Shown here piece after piece: positions 36,534 to 44,003 of a stretch of DNA of 64,000 nt. The position numbers and the translations under genes were made by a program. How positions within the stretch are numbered: position 1 is the first letter of the stretch; every line of letters starts with the position of its first letter. A model generated the notes under the pieces. The model saw nothing but the letters and a program-made list of their open reading frames with translations. It was not told where the DNA came from and ran no database searches. The stretch spans positions 1,054,001-1,118,000 of the forward strand of contig NZ_CP057483.1 in assembly GCF_013836145.1 (NCBI RefSeq). Direction: 5' to 3'. The DNA is from Citrobacter sp. RHB25-C09. GTDB taxonomy: Bacteria > Pseudomonadota > Gammaproteobacteria > Enterobacterales > Enterobacteriaceae.

Positions 36534-37310
36534 TTAAAACGTCAGGATGTCCCCATCTTCCGGCACCTGCAGATATTCTGCAATCTGGTTATCACGGACA
36601 TAGTTTCTGAGCGCTGCGCGGGTGAGCAGACAATGGTTTATTGCCTCCATGTGAATCGCCACGATCTGTGCCTCAGGCAGGGTAAAGTGCGTTTTCAGCA
36701 CATCTTCCGCGCCCATAATGATCGGCCCAAAGCCGATGACATGGGCAAACCCTGCGTTCAGCACCACCACCCCGGGTTGGTAATGCCTCATATTGGCTTC
36801 CACCTCATCACGCCAGACAGTATCACCGACCAGGAACAGCGTTTTTTCCTGTGGATGCTCTAGGATAACCCCGCAGGCTTCGCCCATCCGTTCCGCCATT
36901 GCAGGGATCGCGTACAGCCGATCGGAACCATGCTGACCGTGGGTTTTACGCAACGTAATTTCAGCGAGCGTGGTGTTCTCCGTCAGTACCGTCAGTGCGG
37001 TAAACCCCTGTTCACGCAGAATTTGTGCATCGCGCGCATTCTGTACATAAATGGGTTTGTCTTTCGGCACCGCCCGAGACGCGAATTCATCCCAGTGATC
37101 CAGATGCAGATGGGTGACGATCAGGGCGTCGGCCTCCAGCAGCGTCTCGATATCACATGGAAGATCAACCGTAGGGTTGCGAATTTCCGCCCGTGCGGTA
37201 CCCGGAAAGCCGGGGTAGGTCCCTTTCGGGGCCAGCATGGGATCGACGAGAAACGTCTGGCCGCCAAAGCTGATCAGTTGTGTGGCGTTACGGATATGGG
37301 TGATGTTCAT
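36534..37310 (-). CDS. MBL-fold metallo-hydrolase (UlaG-like superfamily)
   Basis: A 258-residue metallo-beta-lactamase-fold hydrolase. Metal ligands are visible: THLHLDHWDEF (the HxHxDH motif near residue 64), FLVGDTVWRDE and AIHMEAINHC. The ATG at 37310 is preceded by GGAG at good spacing and gives the usual N-terminus (MNITHIRNATQLISFGGQTFLVDP); the frame is open to 37409. The closest functional class I recognise is the lactonase-like COG2220 group. The substrate is unknown. It is paired with the GlxA-type regulator downstream. Confidence 0.87.
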   Translation of the reverse strand: MNITHIRNATQLISFGGQTFLVDPMLAPKGTYPGFPGTARAEIRNPTVDLPCDIETLLEADALIVTHLHLDHWDEFASRAVPKDKPIYVQNARDAQILREQGFTALTVLTENTTLAEITLRKTHGQHGSDRLYAIPAMAERMGEACGVILEHPQEKTLFLVGDTVWRDEVEANMRHYQPGVVVLNAGFAHVIGFGPIIMGAEDVLKTHFTLPEAQIVAIHMEAINHCLLTRAALRNYVRDNQIAEYLQVPEDGDILTF

Positions 37311-37520
37311 GGGGGTACTCCACGTGAGAGGGGTCAGTGGTGTCATCGTAAAGTGTTGCCTGGAAGGTGAATGTGGGCAAATGGGCAAAAAACGATGGGA
37401 TTGGGCCAATCTTATTGGTTTATCCCTGCTGGTCGAGTTGGGAATAATTAAGATATTATGACTGCATTAAGCCGGGTCGGCTGAAAGATAATTTCGGATA
37501 AGAACAATAAGTGAGGGTCT

Positions 37521-38024
37521 ATGCAGTGGGGATGTATTAAGTGTGGCGTTGAAATTCCGCAACACACCGAATATTGCAGTGCGTGTGAAGAAAAACAGTT
37601 CAGAAAGATTGGCGGCTTCCTGTACCTGCCGTTGCTGGGGTTGTTTGTGACTGCGCTTTCACACCTGGTCGCGGCCGGTGAGGCGCTAAAATATCTGATC
37701 GATAATTTAGAAGGCTTATTCTTTGAGGCTAAGCTGTTCTTTATTGGCAGCTTTACTATAAGCCTTGTCATATTTTTATCTGCGGCATATGTCATTTCGG
37801 TGTTTTTGAGAAAGAAAAAGACACTGCCTAAATTGTATATTGGTCTGGTGGTATTACTGATTGTTTTAACATCGTTTAACACCTGGATGTTGTCTGCCCT
37901 TATTCCTGGGGTTGTCATTGGTTCTGATGAGTTACTTCCTCTGTTTCGGTTAATGATTTCAGCGTGTATCTGGATCCCGTATTTTATTAAATCCGTGCGA
38001 GTAAAACGAACGTTTGTGAATTAA
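37521..38024 (+). CDS. Zinc-ribbon plus DUF2569 four-span membrane protein
   Basis: A 167-residue protein. The N-terminus has two CxxC pairs (CIKCG and CSACE, residues 5-22) forming a zinc ribbon. The rest has four hydrophobic segments with the DUF2569 opening IGGFLYLPLLGL. It is more AT-rich than its neighbours. It diverges from the metallo-hydrolase gene and stands alone. No function is known for the family, so I give none. Confidence 0.8.
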   Translation: MQWGCIKCGVEIPQHTEYCSACEEKQFRKIGGFLYLPLLGLFVTALSHLVAAGEALKYLIDNLEGLFFEAKLFFIGSFTISLVIFLSAAYVISVFLRKKKTLPKLYIGLVVLLIVLTSFNTWMLSALIPGVVIGSDELLPLFRLMISACIWIPYFIKSVRVKRTFVN

Positions 38025-38046
38025 TTGAACGCAGCGCCAGTCGGCC

Positions 38047-38078
38047 ATGCCTGATGGCGCTGCGCTTATCAGGCCTAC
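38047..38078. repeat. REP hairpin after the DUF2569 gene
   Basis: ATGCCTGATGGCGCTGCGC followed by GCTTATCAGGCCTAC gives a REP-type imperfect hairpin 23 bases past the stop codon. Confidence 0.7.
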
Positions 38079-38194
38079 AGGGGGATTCTCGTCCCCCATT
38101 CGTGGGAGCAAAAATCCATAGCTACTGCTTTCGTTTCACTGCCGCTTCGTATGACCCTGCCATACTAAAAATAACCCCTTGAAGCGGAGGTGTT

Positions 38195-38284
38195 ATGAGC
38201 TGGCGACCCATTCTCTATCTGATTAATAATCCGCGTCCGGTATTAAGCGCCCGACGCGGGCATTTGCGACTGATTCAGGGCTGA
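38195..38284 (+). CDS. Candidate small protein, 29 residues, unrecognised
   Basis: An ATG with a full GGAGG four bases upstream (38186-38190) opens a 29-codon frame ending TGA. The product begins MSWRPILYLINNPRPVLSA and is basic (RRGHLR near the C-terminus), with a short hydrophobic N-terminal half. I do not recognise it. It lies between REP elements, so translation is plausible but unproven; the strong ribosome-binding site is the main support. Confidence 0.4.
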   Translation: MSWRPILYLINNPRPVLSARRGHLRLIQG

Positions 38285-38299
38285 CGGAGTCATTGTTCG

Positions 38300-38371
38300 T
38301 GCCGGATGGCGGCTGCGCCTTATCAGGCCTACATCCGGCCTGTAGGCCTGATAAGCGCAGCGCCATCAGGC
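38300..38371. repeat. REP/BIME pair downstream of afuC
   Basis: Two opposed units: GCCGGATGGCGGCTGCGCC with TATCAGGCCTAC, and TGTAGGCCTGATAAGCGCAG with CGCCATCAGGC. It ends nine bases before the afuC stop and probably forms the 3' end of the afu transcript. Confidence 0.75.
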
Positions 38372-38379
38372 GTCAAATC

Positions 38380-39426
38380 CTATGCTGCATCCGCTAATAC
38401 AAACATCCCGTACGGGTGGATCTCCAGATAATACTGCTCGCCAACGTCCGGTTGTAACCGCGTGGCGTTCACCTGTAGCAAAATCTCCTGCCCGTGCCAC
38501 TCCACTGTGACCTCGTACTGCGGCCCCATATACGCAACGTGGCGGATCACGCAGCGCTGGCTCTCGTCGCCACGATCGCTCAGGGTGATGGCCTCCGGAC
38601 GCACGCCAACCGTACCCGAACCTTCGGCAATAAAGTGCGCCGGACGCGGCAAACGATAGCCAAAAATATCCACGGTGTCCGCGCTGAAGGTTGCCGGGAA
38701 CAGGTTGGCATCACCCATAAAGCTTGCCATAAAGCGCGAGGCGGGCTGACGATACAGATCCTGCGGCGAGCCAATCTGCATAATGTGCCCCTTGTTCATT
38801 ACCAGCACGGTGTCGGAAACCGCAAAGGCTTCGCTCTGATCGTGGGTGACGTACAGGGAAGTAATATCAAACTGCTTTTGCAGCTCGCGGATCTTGTCAC
38901 GCATACTGCGGCGCAGGTTGGCATCGAGGTTACTTAACGGTTCATCAAACAGCAGTACCTTCGGCTTGAGGATCAGGGCGCGCGCCAGCGCCACGCGCTG
39001 CTGTTGTCCACCGGAGATCTGATCGACATAGCGGTCTTCAAAACCGTCCAGATCCACCATTGCCAGCGCCTCTTTCACCCGCGTTTTTAATTCAGAACGC
39101 GATACGCCGAGCATCTTCAATCCGTAGCCAACGTTTTCCCCCAGTGACATATGCGGGAACAGGGCGTAGGACTGAAACACCATACAGATATCACGCTGCT
39201 GAATGGAGCTATGGGTTACGTCTTCACCATCTATAAATATCTGTCCTTCGCTCGGTTTTTCCAGCCCGGCGACCAGACGTAAAATGGTGGTTTTGCCGCA
39301 ACCGGAGGGGCCGAGCAGCGTCACCATTTGCCCCTGCGGAATCGTGAGATTGATGTTATCAATAACCGTGTTGCTGCCGAATCGTTTGGTGACGTTGCGC
39401 AGTTCAACGAAATTTTTCTGACTCAT
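38380..39426 (-). CDS. afuC: AfuC, ATP-binding subunit of the hexose-phosphate ABC transporter
   Basis: A 348-residue ABC ATPase with Walker A GPSGCGKTT (near residue 38), signature ISGGQQQRVALARAL, Walker B VLLFDEPLSNLD and a C-terminal TOBE-like region of about 100 residues. This is the form found in the FbpC/PotA-type importers. I choose the ATG at 39426 because GGAG precedes it at six bases; an ATG at 39438 overlaps the afuB stop (TAATG) and is also possible. Historically such systems were annotated as ferric iron or 2-aminoethylphosphonate importers. AfuABC of C. rodentium and Actinobacillus was later shown to carry hexose phosphates. Confidence 0.88.
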   Translation of the reverse strand: MSQKNFVELRNVTKRFGSNTVIDNINLTIPQGQMVTLLGPSGCGKTTILRLVAGLEKPSEGQIFIDGEDVTHSSIQQRDICMVFQSYALFPHMSLGENVGYGLKMLGVSRSELKTRVKEALAMVDLDGFEDRYVDQISGGQQQRVALARALILKPKVLLFDEPLSNLDANLRRSMRDKIRELQKQFDITSLYVTHDQSEAFAVSDTVLVMNKGHIMQIGSPQDLYRQPASRFMASFMGDANLFPATFSADTVDIFGYRLPRPAHFIAEGSGTVGVRPEAITLSDRGDESQRCVIRHVAYMGPQYEVTVEWHGQEILLQVNATRLQPDVGEQYYLEIHPYGMFVLADAA

Positions 39427-39437
39427 AGTGCGCTCCA

Positions 39438-41516
39438 TTACGCCTGGTTTTTGGCTTTTGAACGGGAGATGCGAGCTTCCCCAATCAGCCAGTCAAAGAT
39501 GAAAATAATCGCCAGCATCACCACGATCAGAATCGAACCGTAGGCAATCGCTACGCCATATTCGCCGTCTTCAACGCGGTTTAAAATGTAGGCCGTCGCT
39601 ACGCGGGTATCTGGCGTAACAAGGAACACAATGGCGCTGACGGTAGTAATGGCGCGCACAAAGCTGTAGATCAGCGCCGAAAGAATCGCCGGGCGCAGTA
39701 GCGGCAGCAGAATGTGCGTGATGGTGCGTAAGCTTCCGGCACGCAGGCTGAGTGAGGCTTCATCCAGTGATTTATCGATCTGCCCTAAGCCCGCGATCCC
39801 GGCGCGAATGCCCACCGGCACGTTACGCATCACCATCGAGATAATGACAATCGCCGCCGTTCCGGTGAGGTACACCGGTGCGCTGTTAAAGGTGAGAATG
39901 TATGACACGCCCGCTACGGTGCCGGGTACGGCAAAGCACAGCATGGTGGTGAACTCGATGGTCTTTTTCCCTTTGAACTGCTGACGCACAACAATCCAGG
40001 CGATCAGCAGGCCGAAGGCGGCGGTGATTGGCGCGGCGATCCCGGCATAAAGCAGAGTATCGAGCAGCGAAGGCCATGCGCCGTCGCTCATTCCCTGACC
40101 GAACAGCTTGATAAAGTTATCCAGCGTCAGGGTGTAGTCCACGCCCCAGTTAACGGTGAAGCTGCCGTAGAAAATGCTGCCGTAGAGCAGGGCGTTAAAG
40201 GCGATCCACACTGCCAGAATAGCGACTACGCTCCAGACCAGCGTCACCGGCAGCGGCTGCACGTCGCCACGGTAGGACTTTCCGGAAACCGTGACGTAAG
40301 AGCGTTTGCCAATCCACATGTACTGGATGCAGAACACCAGCAGGGAGAAGAGCAGGAGGAACGCGCCGAGGGTGCTGGCAGCCTGATAGTCGAGCTGGGA
40401 ACCGGTGATGTAGAAGTAGATTTGCGTCGCCAGCACGTCGAAGTTGCCGCCGAGGACCAGCGGGTTACTGAAGTCCGCCAGCGACTGCACAATGACAATC
40501 AAAAACGCGTTTGCCAGTGCCGGTTTCAGCAGCGGCACAAACACACCGTTGAAGGTCTGCCAGCGGCTGGCACGGAGAGTGTACGAGGCCTCTTCCAGCG
40601 ACGGGTGAATGGTTTTGATCGCGCCGTCGAGGATCATAAATGCCATTGGGGTAAATGCCAGCACTTGCGCCAGCCAGATCCCGGTAAAACCATATAGCCA
40701 GTTGGTATTGGTCAATCCAAACCAGTCCACCATGAGCTCGGTGACGTAGCCGGAGCGACCCATCATTAACGTGACGCCTAAGCCCACTACGAACGGTGGG
40801 GTGACGATCGGCAAAATCGAAAATATGCGTCCGATAATGGCGCTGCGTCTGGCAATGCGGGTGGTATAAATTGCCAGCACCAGACCGAAAAAGGTACAGC
40901 CCACGCCAACGGCAATCGACAGGACAATGGAGTTGATAATGACCTGAATGATATGCGCCTGCGACAGCACAGTCATAAACGACAACGGGGCAAATTCACC
41001 GGCGCTGGTAGTGAACATCGGAATAAAAATGGCCACGCTCGGCCAGACGATGAACACGCCGATCAGCGCCACAATAGTGACCAGCGAGCCGATGACAAAG
41101 CGGTCACCGCCCAGCCATTCGAGGCGAGTCAGCGCCAGCGTCATGATCGCCCCCAGGGCGACAAACAGCACGATAGTGGCATAGCCCAGACCGCGACCTT
41201 CCACGGTGGCGCTGATGACAATAAACGCCATGCACAGAAATGCCCAGCCCGCATCGAGTGTGTGGCGGGTGCGCTGCTCACGCCGTGCTTCATGGAAAGG
41301 GCGAATCAGCAACAGGCTCGGCAACAGATACCATAGCCAACTGATATTAAAGTGTGACCAGCCGTAAGCGTCGAGGATCTCGTCGCTCGTCGACTCCAGC
41401 AGGCCGTAATCCAGGCTCCAGCTTGGCAGCAGCGCGAACGCCAGCCAGCTCAGCAAAACCCAAAGGAATATCGCATCCCGCTTTTTCACAGGATGGAGTG
41501 CAAGTGTGTGTGACAT
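39438..41516 (-). CDS. afuB: AfuB, double-length ABC permease for hexose phosphates
   Basis: A 692-residue permease that holds two BPD_transp_1 domains in one chain, so a single polypeptide supplies both membrane halves. The first ABC-loop region (EEASYTLRASRWQTF) lies near residue 335 and the second (DEASLSLRAGSLRTI) near residue 605. The N-terminus adds extra spans. The ATG at 41516 begins MSHTLALHPVKKRD; the frame is open to 41561. It is separated from afuA by a 70-bp gap with a REP hairpin and overlaps the longer afuC start by one base. Confidence 0.88.
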   Translation of the reverse strand: MSHTLALHPVKKRDAIFLWVLLSWLAFALLPSWSLDYGLLESTSDEILDAYGWSHFNISWLWYLLPSLLLIRPFHEARREQRTRHTLDAGWAFLCMAFIVISATVEGRGLGYATIVLFVALGAIMTLALTRLEWLGGDRFVIGSLVTIVALIGVFIVWPSVAIFIPMFTTSAGEFAPLSFMTVLSQAHIIQVIINSIVLSIAVGVGCTFFGLVLAIYTTRIARRSAIIGRIFSILPIVTPPFVVGLGVTLMMGRSGYVTELMVDWFGLTNTNWLYGFTGIWLAQVLAFTPMAFMILDGAIKTIHPSLEEASYTLRASRWQTFNGVFVPLLKPALANAFLIVIVQSLADFSNPLVLGGNFDVLATQIYFYITGSQLDYQAASTLGAFLLLFSLLVFCIQYMWIGKRSYVTVSGKSYRGDVQPLPVTLVWSVVAILAVWIAFNALLYGSIFYGSFTVNWGVDYTLTLDNFIKLFGQGMSDGAWPSLLDTLLYAGIAAPITAAFGLLIAWIVVRQQFKGKKTIEFTTMLCFAVPGTVAGVSYILTFNSAPVYLTGTAAIVIISMVMRNVPVGIRAGIAGLGQIDKSLDEASLSLRAGSLRTITHILLPLLRPAILSALIYSFVRAITTVSAIVFLVTPDTRVATAYILNRVEDGEYGVAIAYGSILIVVMLAIIFIFDWLIGEARISRSKAKNQA

Positions 41517-41535
41517 AGCGGTTCCGGTGTTGTGT

Positions 41536-41568
41536 GTAGGCCCGGTAAGCGTGAGCGCCACCGGGCAT
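41536..41568. repeat. REP hairpin between afuA and afuB
   Basis: GTAGGCCCGGTAAGCG and GCGCCACCGGGCAT form a REP unit inside the afu operon. In malE-malF a REP unit at the same kind of position keeps binding-protein mRNA more abundant than permease mRNA. Confidence 0.78.
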
Positions 41569-41586
41569 TAACCGTAAAATGTGGGC

Positions 41587-42618
41587 TTATTTACCCATCT
41601 TCACGTCGCTGACCCACTTGTTGATCAATGCTTTACGTATGTCCGTCGAACCGTACTTATCCATGTCGTAATTGATCAATTTCAGGCCGTCGAGTTTCAG
41701 CGAGTTCGGCGAGGTTTCAGCCGTGGTGTTAGTCAGGATCTGATAAGACTTGCCTTTCTTCCATGCCAGCTCCTGCGCTTCTTTTGACAGCACCCAGTCG
41801 ACGAACAGTTTAGCGTTATCGAGGTTACGCGCGCCTTTCAGAATGCTGACGCCGCCAATTTCATAGCCAGTCCCTTCACAAGGAGAGATCAGTTCCAGCG
41901 GTGCGCCCTGTTCTTTTTCCAGCGAGTAGTCGTGCAGGAAACCAATGCCAATAGCCGTTTCACCACGCGCGGCGTTACGTGCCGGGGCAATACCGGATTT
42001 GGTGTACTGAGAGACGTTGGCGTTAAGCTGTTTCAGATAATCAAAGGCCTGGTCTTCACCCCACAGTTGCGCGAAGGTTGCCAGCGCGGTGTAAGCGGTG
42101 CCGGAGCTTTGCGGGTCGGCAATCTGGATTTCACCTTTGTATTCCGGCCTGGTCAGATCTTTCCAGCATTTCGGCACGGGCAGGTTTTTCTCTTTCAGAC
42201 GCTGGGTGTTAACGCCAAAACCGAGGATCCCGACGTAAACTGCCGATGAGAGGTTGCCTTTCACTTTGGCGGGATCGCGGAATTTCTCCATGATCTGCTC
42301 CAGGTTCGGCGATTTATACGGCTGCAGCAGCCCCATTTCACCTGCCTGGGACTGCGGGTCCAGCGTACCGCCGTACCAGACGTCGGCCTGCGGGTTTTTC
42401 TTCTCAGCGTCCACCTTCGCCAGCGTACTGCCGGAACCGTTGCGGATAAACGACGTTTTCACATCGTATTTCTCGCCGAAGGCTTTGGTTTCTGACTCGC
42501 ACATTTCGTTGGTGGCGCTGCAATAGACCACCAGACGGCCTTTGGCCTGTGCCGCACCGCTCAGGGTGGCCAGCGCGACAGCGGAGGCGATCAGGGTAGA
42601 GGTAAAGGTCATTTTCAT
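41587..42618 (-). CDS. afuA: AfuA, periplasmic hexose-phosphate binding protein
   Basis: A 343-residue periplasmic binding protein. The signal peptide ends at AQA (residue 25). The mature protein begins KGRLVVYCSATNEMCES, in the family first described as iron or phosphonate binding. In AfuA of C. rodentium it binds sugar phosphates such as glucose-6-phosphate. I start at 42618: AAAGGA stands seven bases before, and its ATGA overlaps the stop of the UhpC-like gene, so translation is coupled to that gene. A longer frame runs upstream through that gene but is not used. Confidence 0.9.
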   Translation of the reverse strand: MKMTFTSTLIASAVALATLSGAAQAKGRLVVYCSATNEMCESETKAFGEKYDVKTSFIRNGSGSTLAKVDAEKKNPQADVWYGGTLDPQSQAGEMGLLQPYKSPNLEQIMEKFRDPAKVKGNLSSAVYVGILGFGVNTQRLKEKNLPVPKCWKDLTRPEYKGEIQIADPQSSGTAYTALATFAQLWGEDQAFDYLKQLNANVSQYTKSGIAPARNAARGETAIGIGFLHDYSLEKEQGAPLELISPCEGTGYEIGGVSILKGARNLDNAKLFVDWVLSKEAQELAWKKGKSYQILTNTTAETSPNSLKLDGLKLINYDMDKYGSTDIRKALINKWVSDVKMGK

Positions 42619-43919
42619 TGTTTTATCCTTTGACTGAGAGAAGTTGTAATGCCCGACATCAGCAGGGGCATCAGCAGTAAACCCATGAGTACTGCGGCGA
42701 CCGAGAGCAAACTGAACATTCCCGACCAGCCGTAACGTTCTATGACCAGTGATAACGGCCAGCCCGCCAACGCGGCCCCGAGATAGGCGAACAGACCGAG
42801 AAAACCGGTGATCGACCCCGCCGCCGCTTTGTGACCACACTCCACCGCCGCCAGACCGATCAACATTTGTGGGCCAAAGACAAAAAAGCCCACCGTAAAG
42901 AAACAGACTGCCAGTAGCGCGTAGTGATGCACCGGCGCCAGCCACAGGGCCGCAACGGACACCATCAGCCCCAGCGTGAACAGCAAAATCATTGGCGCTC
43001 GCTGGCCGCTGAACAGTAAATCCGAGCCCCAGCCGGCAAACAGCGCGCCGAGCAGTCCTCCCACTTCAAACAGCATCACCGTGGCGTTAGCGCTCAGCAG
43101 ATTGACGCCGTGGCTTTCCGTAAGCCAGATATTTCCCCAGTCGTTGAGGGCAATACGGATGAGATACACCAGCACATAAGAGACACCCAATAGCCAAATC
43201 ATGGGGTTCTTTAACATGGTGGTGCGCAGCATCTGCCACAGCCCCATCGGTGGGCTTTGTTGCTCCTGGCGTAACTCCAGCGGATCGTTTCGCCATGCGC
43301 CGACTGACGGTAATCCCTCTTCCTGGGGCGTTCCTTTCAATCGCAATGTTAAGCCGATCCCCAATGCCATGCTGATGATCCCCGGTGTCAGCATCGCTGC
43401 CTGCCAGCCCCACCAGTGGGCGGCGAAGGCACTAATCAGCGGAATAATCGCTCCGCCGATATTGATGGATGTATTCCAGCAGCCCCACCAGAAACCGCGC
43501 TCGTTACGCGAGTACCAGTGGGTCAGCAGGCGGGCACAGGGAGGCCATCCCCAGCCCTGAAAAAAACCGTTCAGCGTCCAGACTGCCAGCAGCAGCGGCA
43601 GCGACTCACCAAAGGCGAACACCACGTTAAGCAGACCGGTAGCAAACAGCCCCATCCCCATGAACCATCGCTGTCCATGGCTGTCGTGCCACAGCCCGGC
43701 GGTAAATTTCGACACGCCGTAGGTCAGATAAAACAGCGACCCCAGCAGGCCGATATCGCTTTTATCCAGCCCTAAATCCGTTTGTAACGCGGGTAGCACG
43801 TAGTTCACGCTTTTACGCGTCAGGTAAAACGCGGCGTAGCCAACAACCATCCACAGCAGCAGCCGCGGGCGCAGTGCCCGGTATTGTGTATCTATTTCAG
43901 TTGCTGGGCGTGCATGCAT
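42615..43919 (-). CDS. UhpC-like MFS sugar-phosphate receptor/transporter
   Basis: A 434-residue MFS protein of the organophosphate:phosphate antiporter group (UhpC, UhpT, GlpT). It has about 12 hydrophobic segments and the early YLTRKSVNYVLPALQTDLGLDKSDIGLLGS stretch typical of UhpC. With a UhpB-like kinase and UhpA-like regulator upstream, it is best read as the membrane receptor for external hexose phosphate. GGAG precedes the ATG. It follows the kinase gene after 84 bases and overlaps afuA by four. It could instead be a transporter in its own right. Confidence 0.87.
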   Translation of the reverse strand: MHARPATEIDTQYRALRPRLLLWMVVGYAAFYLTRKSVNYVLPALQTDLGLDKSDIGLLGSLFYLTYGVSKFTAGLWHDSHGQRWFMGMGLFATGLLNVVFAFGESLPLLLAVWTLNGFFQGWGWPPCARLLTHWYSRNERGFWWGCWNTSINIGGAIIPLISAFAAHWWGWQAAMLTPGIISMALGIGLTLRLKGTPQEEGLPSVGAWRNDPLELRQEQQSPPMGLWQMLRTTMLKNPMIWLLGVSYVLVYLIRIALNDWGNIWLTESHGVNLLSANATVMLFEVGGLLGALFAGWGSDLLFSGQRAPMILLFTLGLMVSVAALWLAPVHHYALLAVCFFTVGFFVFGPQMLIGLAAVECGHKAAAGSITGFLGLFAYLGAALAGWPLSLVIERYGWSGMFSLLSVAAVLMGLLLMPLLMSGITTSLSQRIKQ

Positions 43920-43938
43920 AGCCGTCTCCGTTTTGCTG

Positions 43939-43996
43939 ACTATAAGAAAGTGAACGCGAAAGGGGATGAGAGAAAGTCCGGAGTGACTAAGACTTT
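43939..43996 (-). promoter_or_regulatory. Candidate activator site and weak promoter before the UhpC-like gene
   Basis: An inverted repeat AAAGTC-N12-GACTTT (43973-43996) lies upstream of a TATAGT -10-like hexamer (43939-43944). There is no good -35 box, as at activator-dependent promoters. The UhpA-like regulator is the natural candidate. This is inference from symmetry and position. Confidence 0.35.
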
Positions 43997-44003
43997 TTCC
44001 TGG

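Larger units (their letters stand above)
38025..38379. other. Intergenic region with REP units and a candidate small gene
   Basis: This 355-bp gap holds a REP unit after the DUF2569 gene (38047-38078), a candidate 29-codon gene (38195-38284) and a REP pair before the afuC stop (38300-38371). Nothing else is apparent. Confidence 0.6.

Noticed and set aside
42619..42945. N-terminal extension of AfuA by about 109 codons
   Set aside because: The extension overlaps the UhpC-like gene in another frame and would bury the clear signal peptide; the ATG at 42618 has a good ribosome-binding site.
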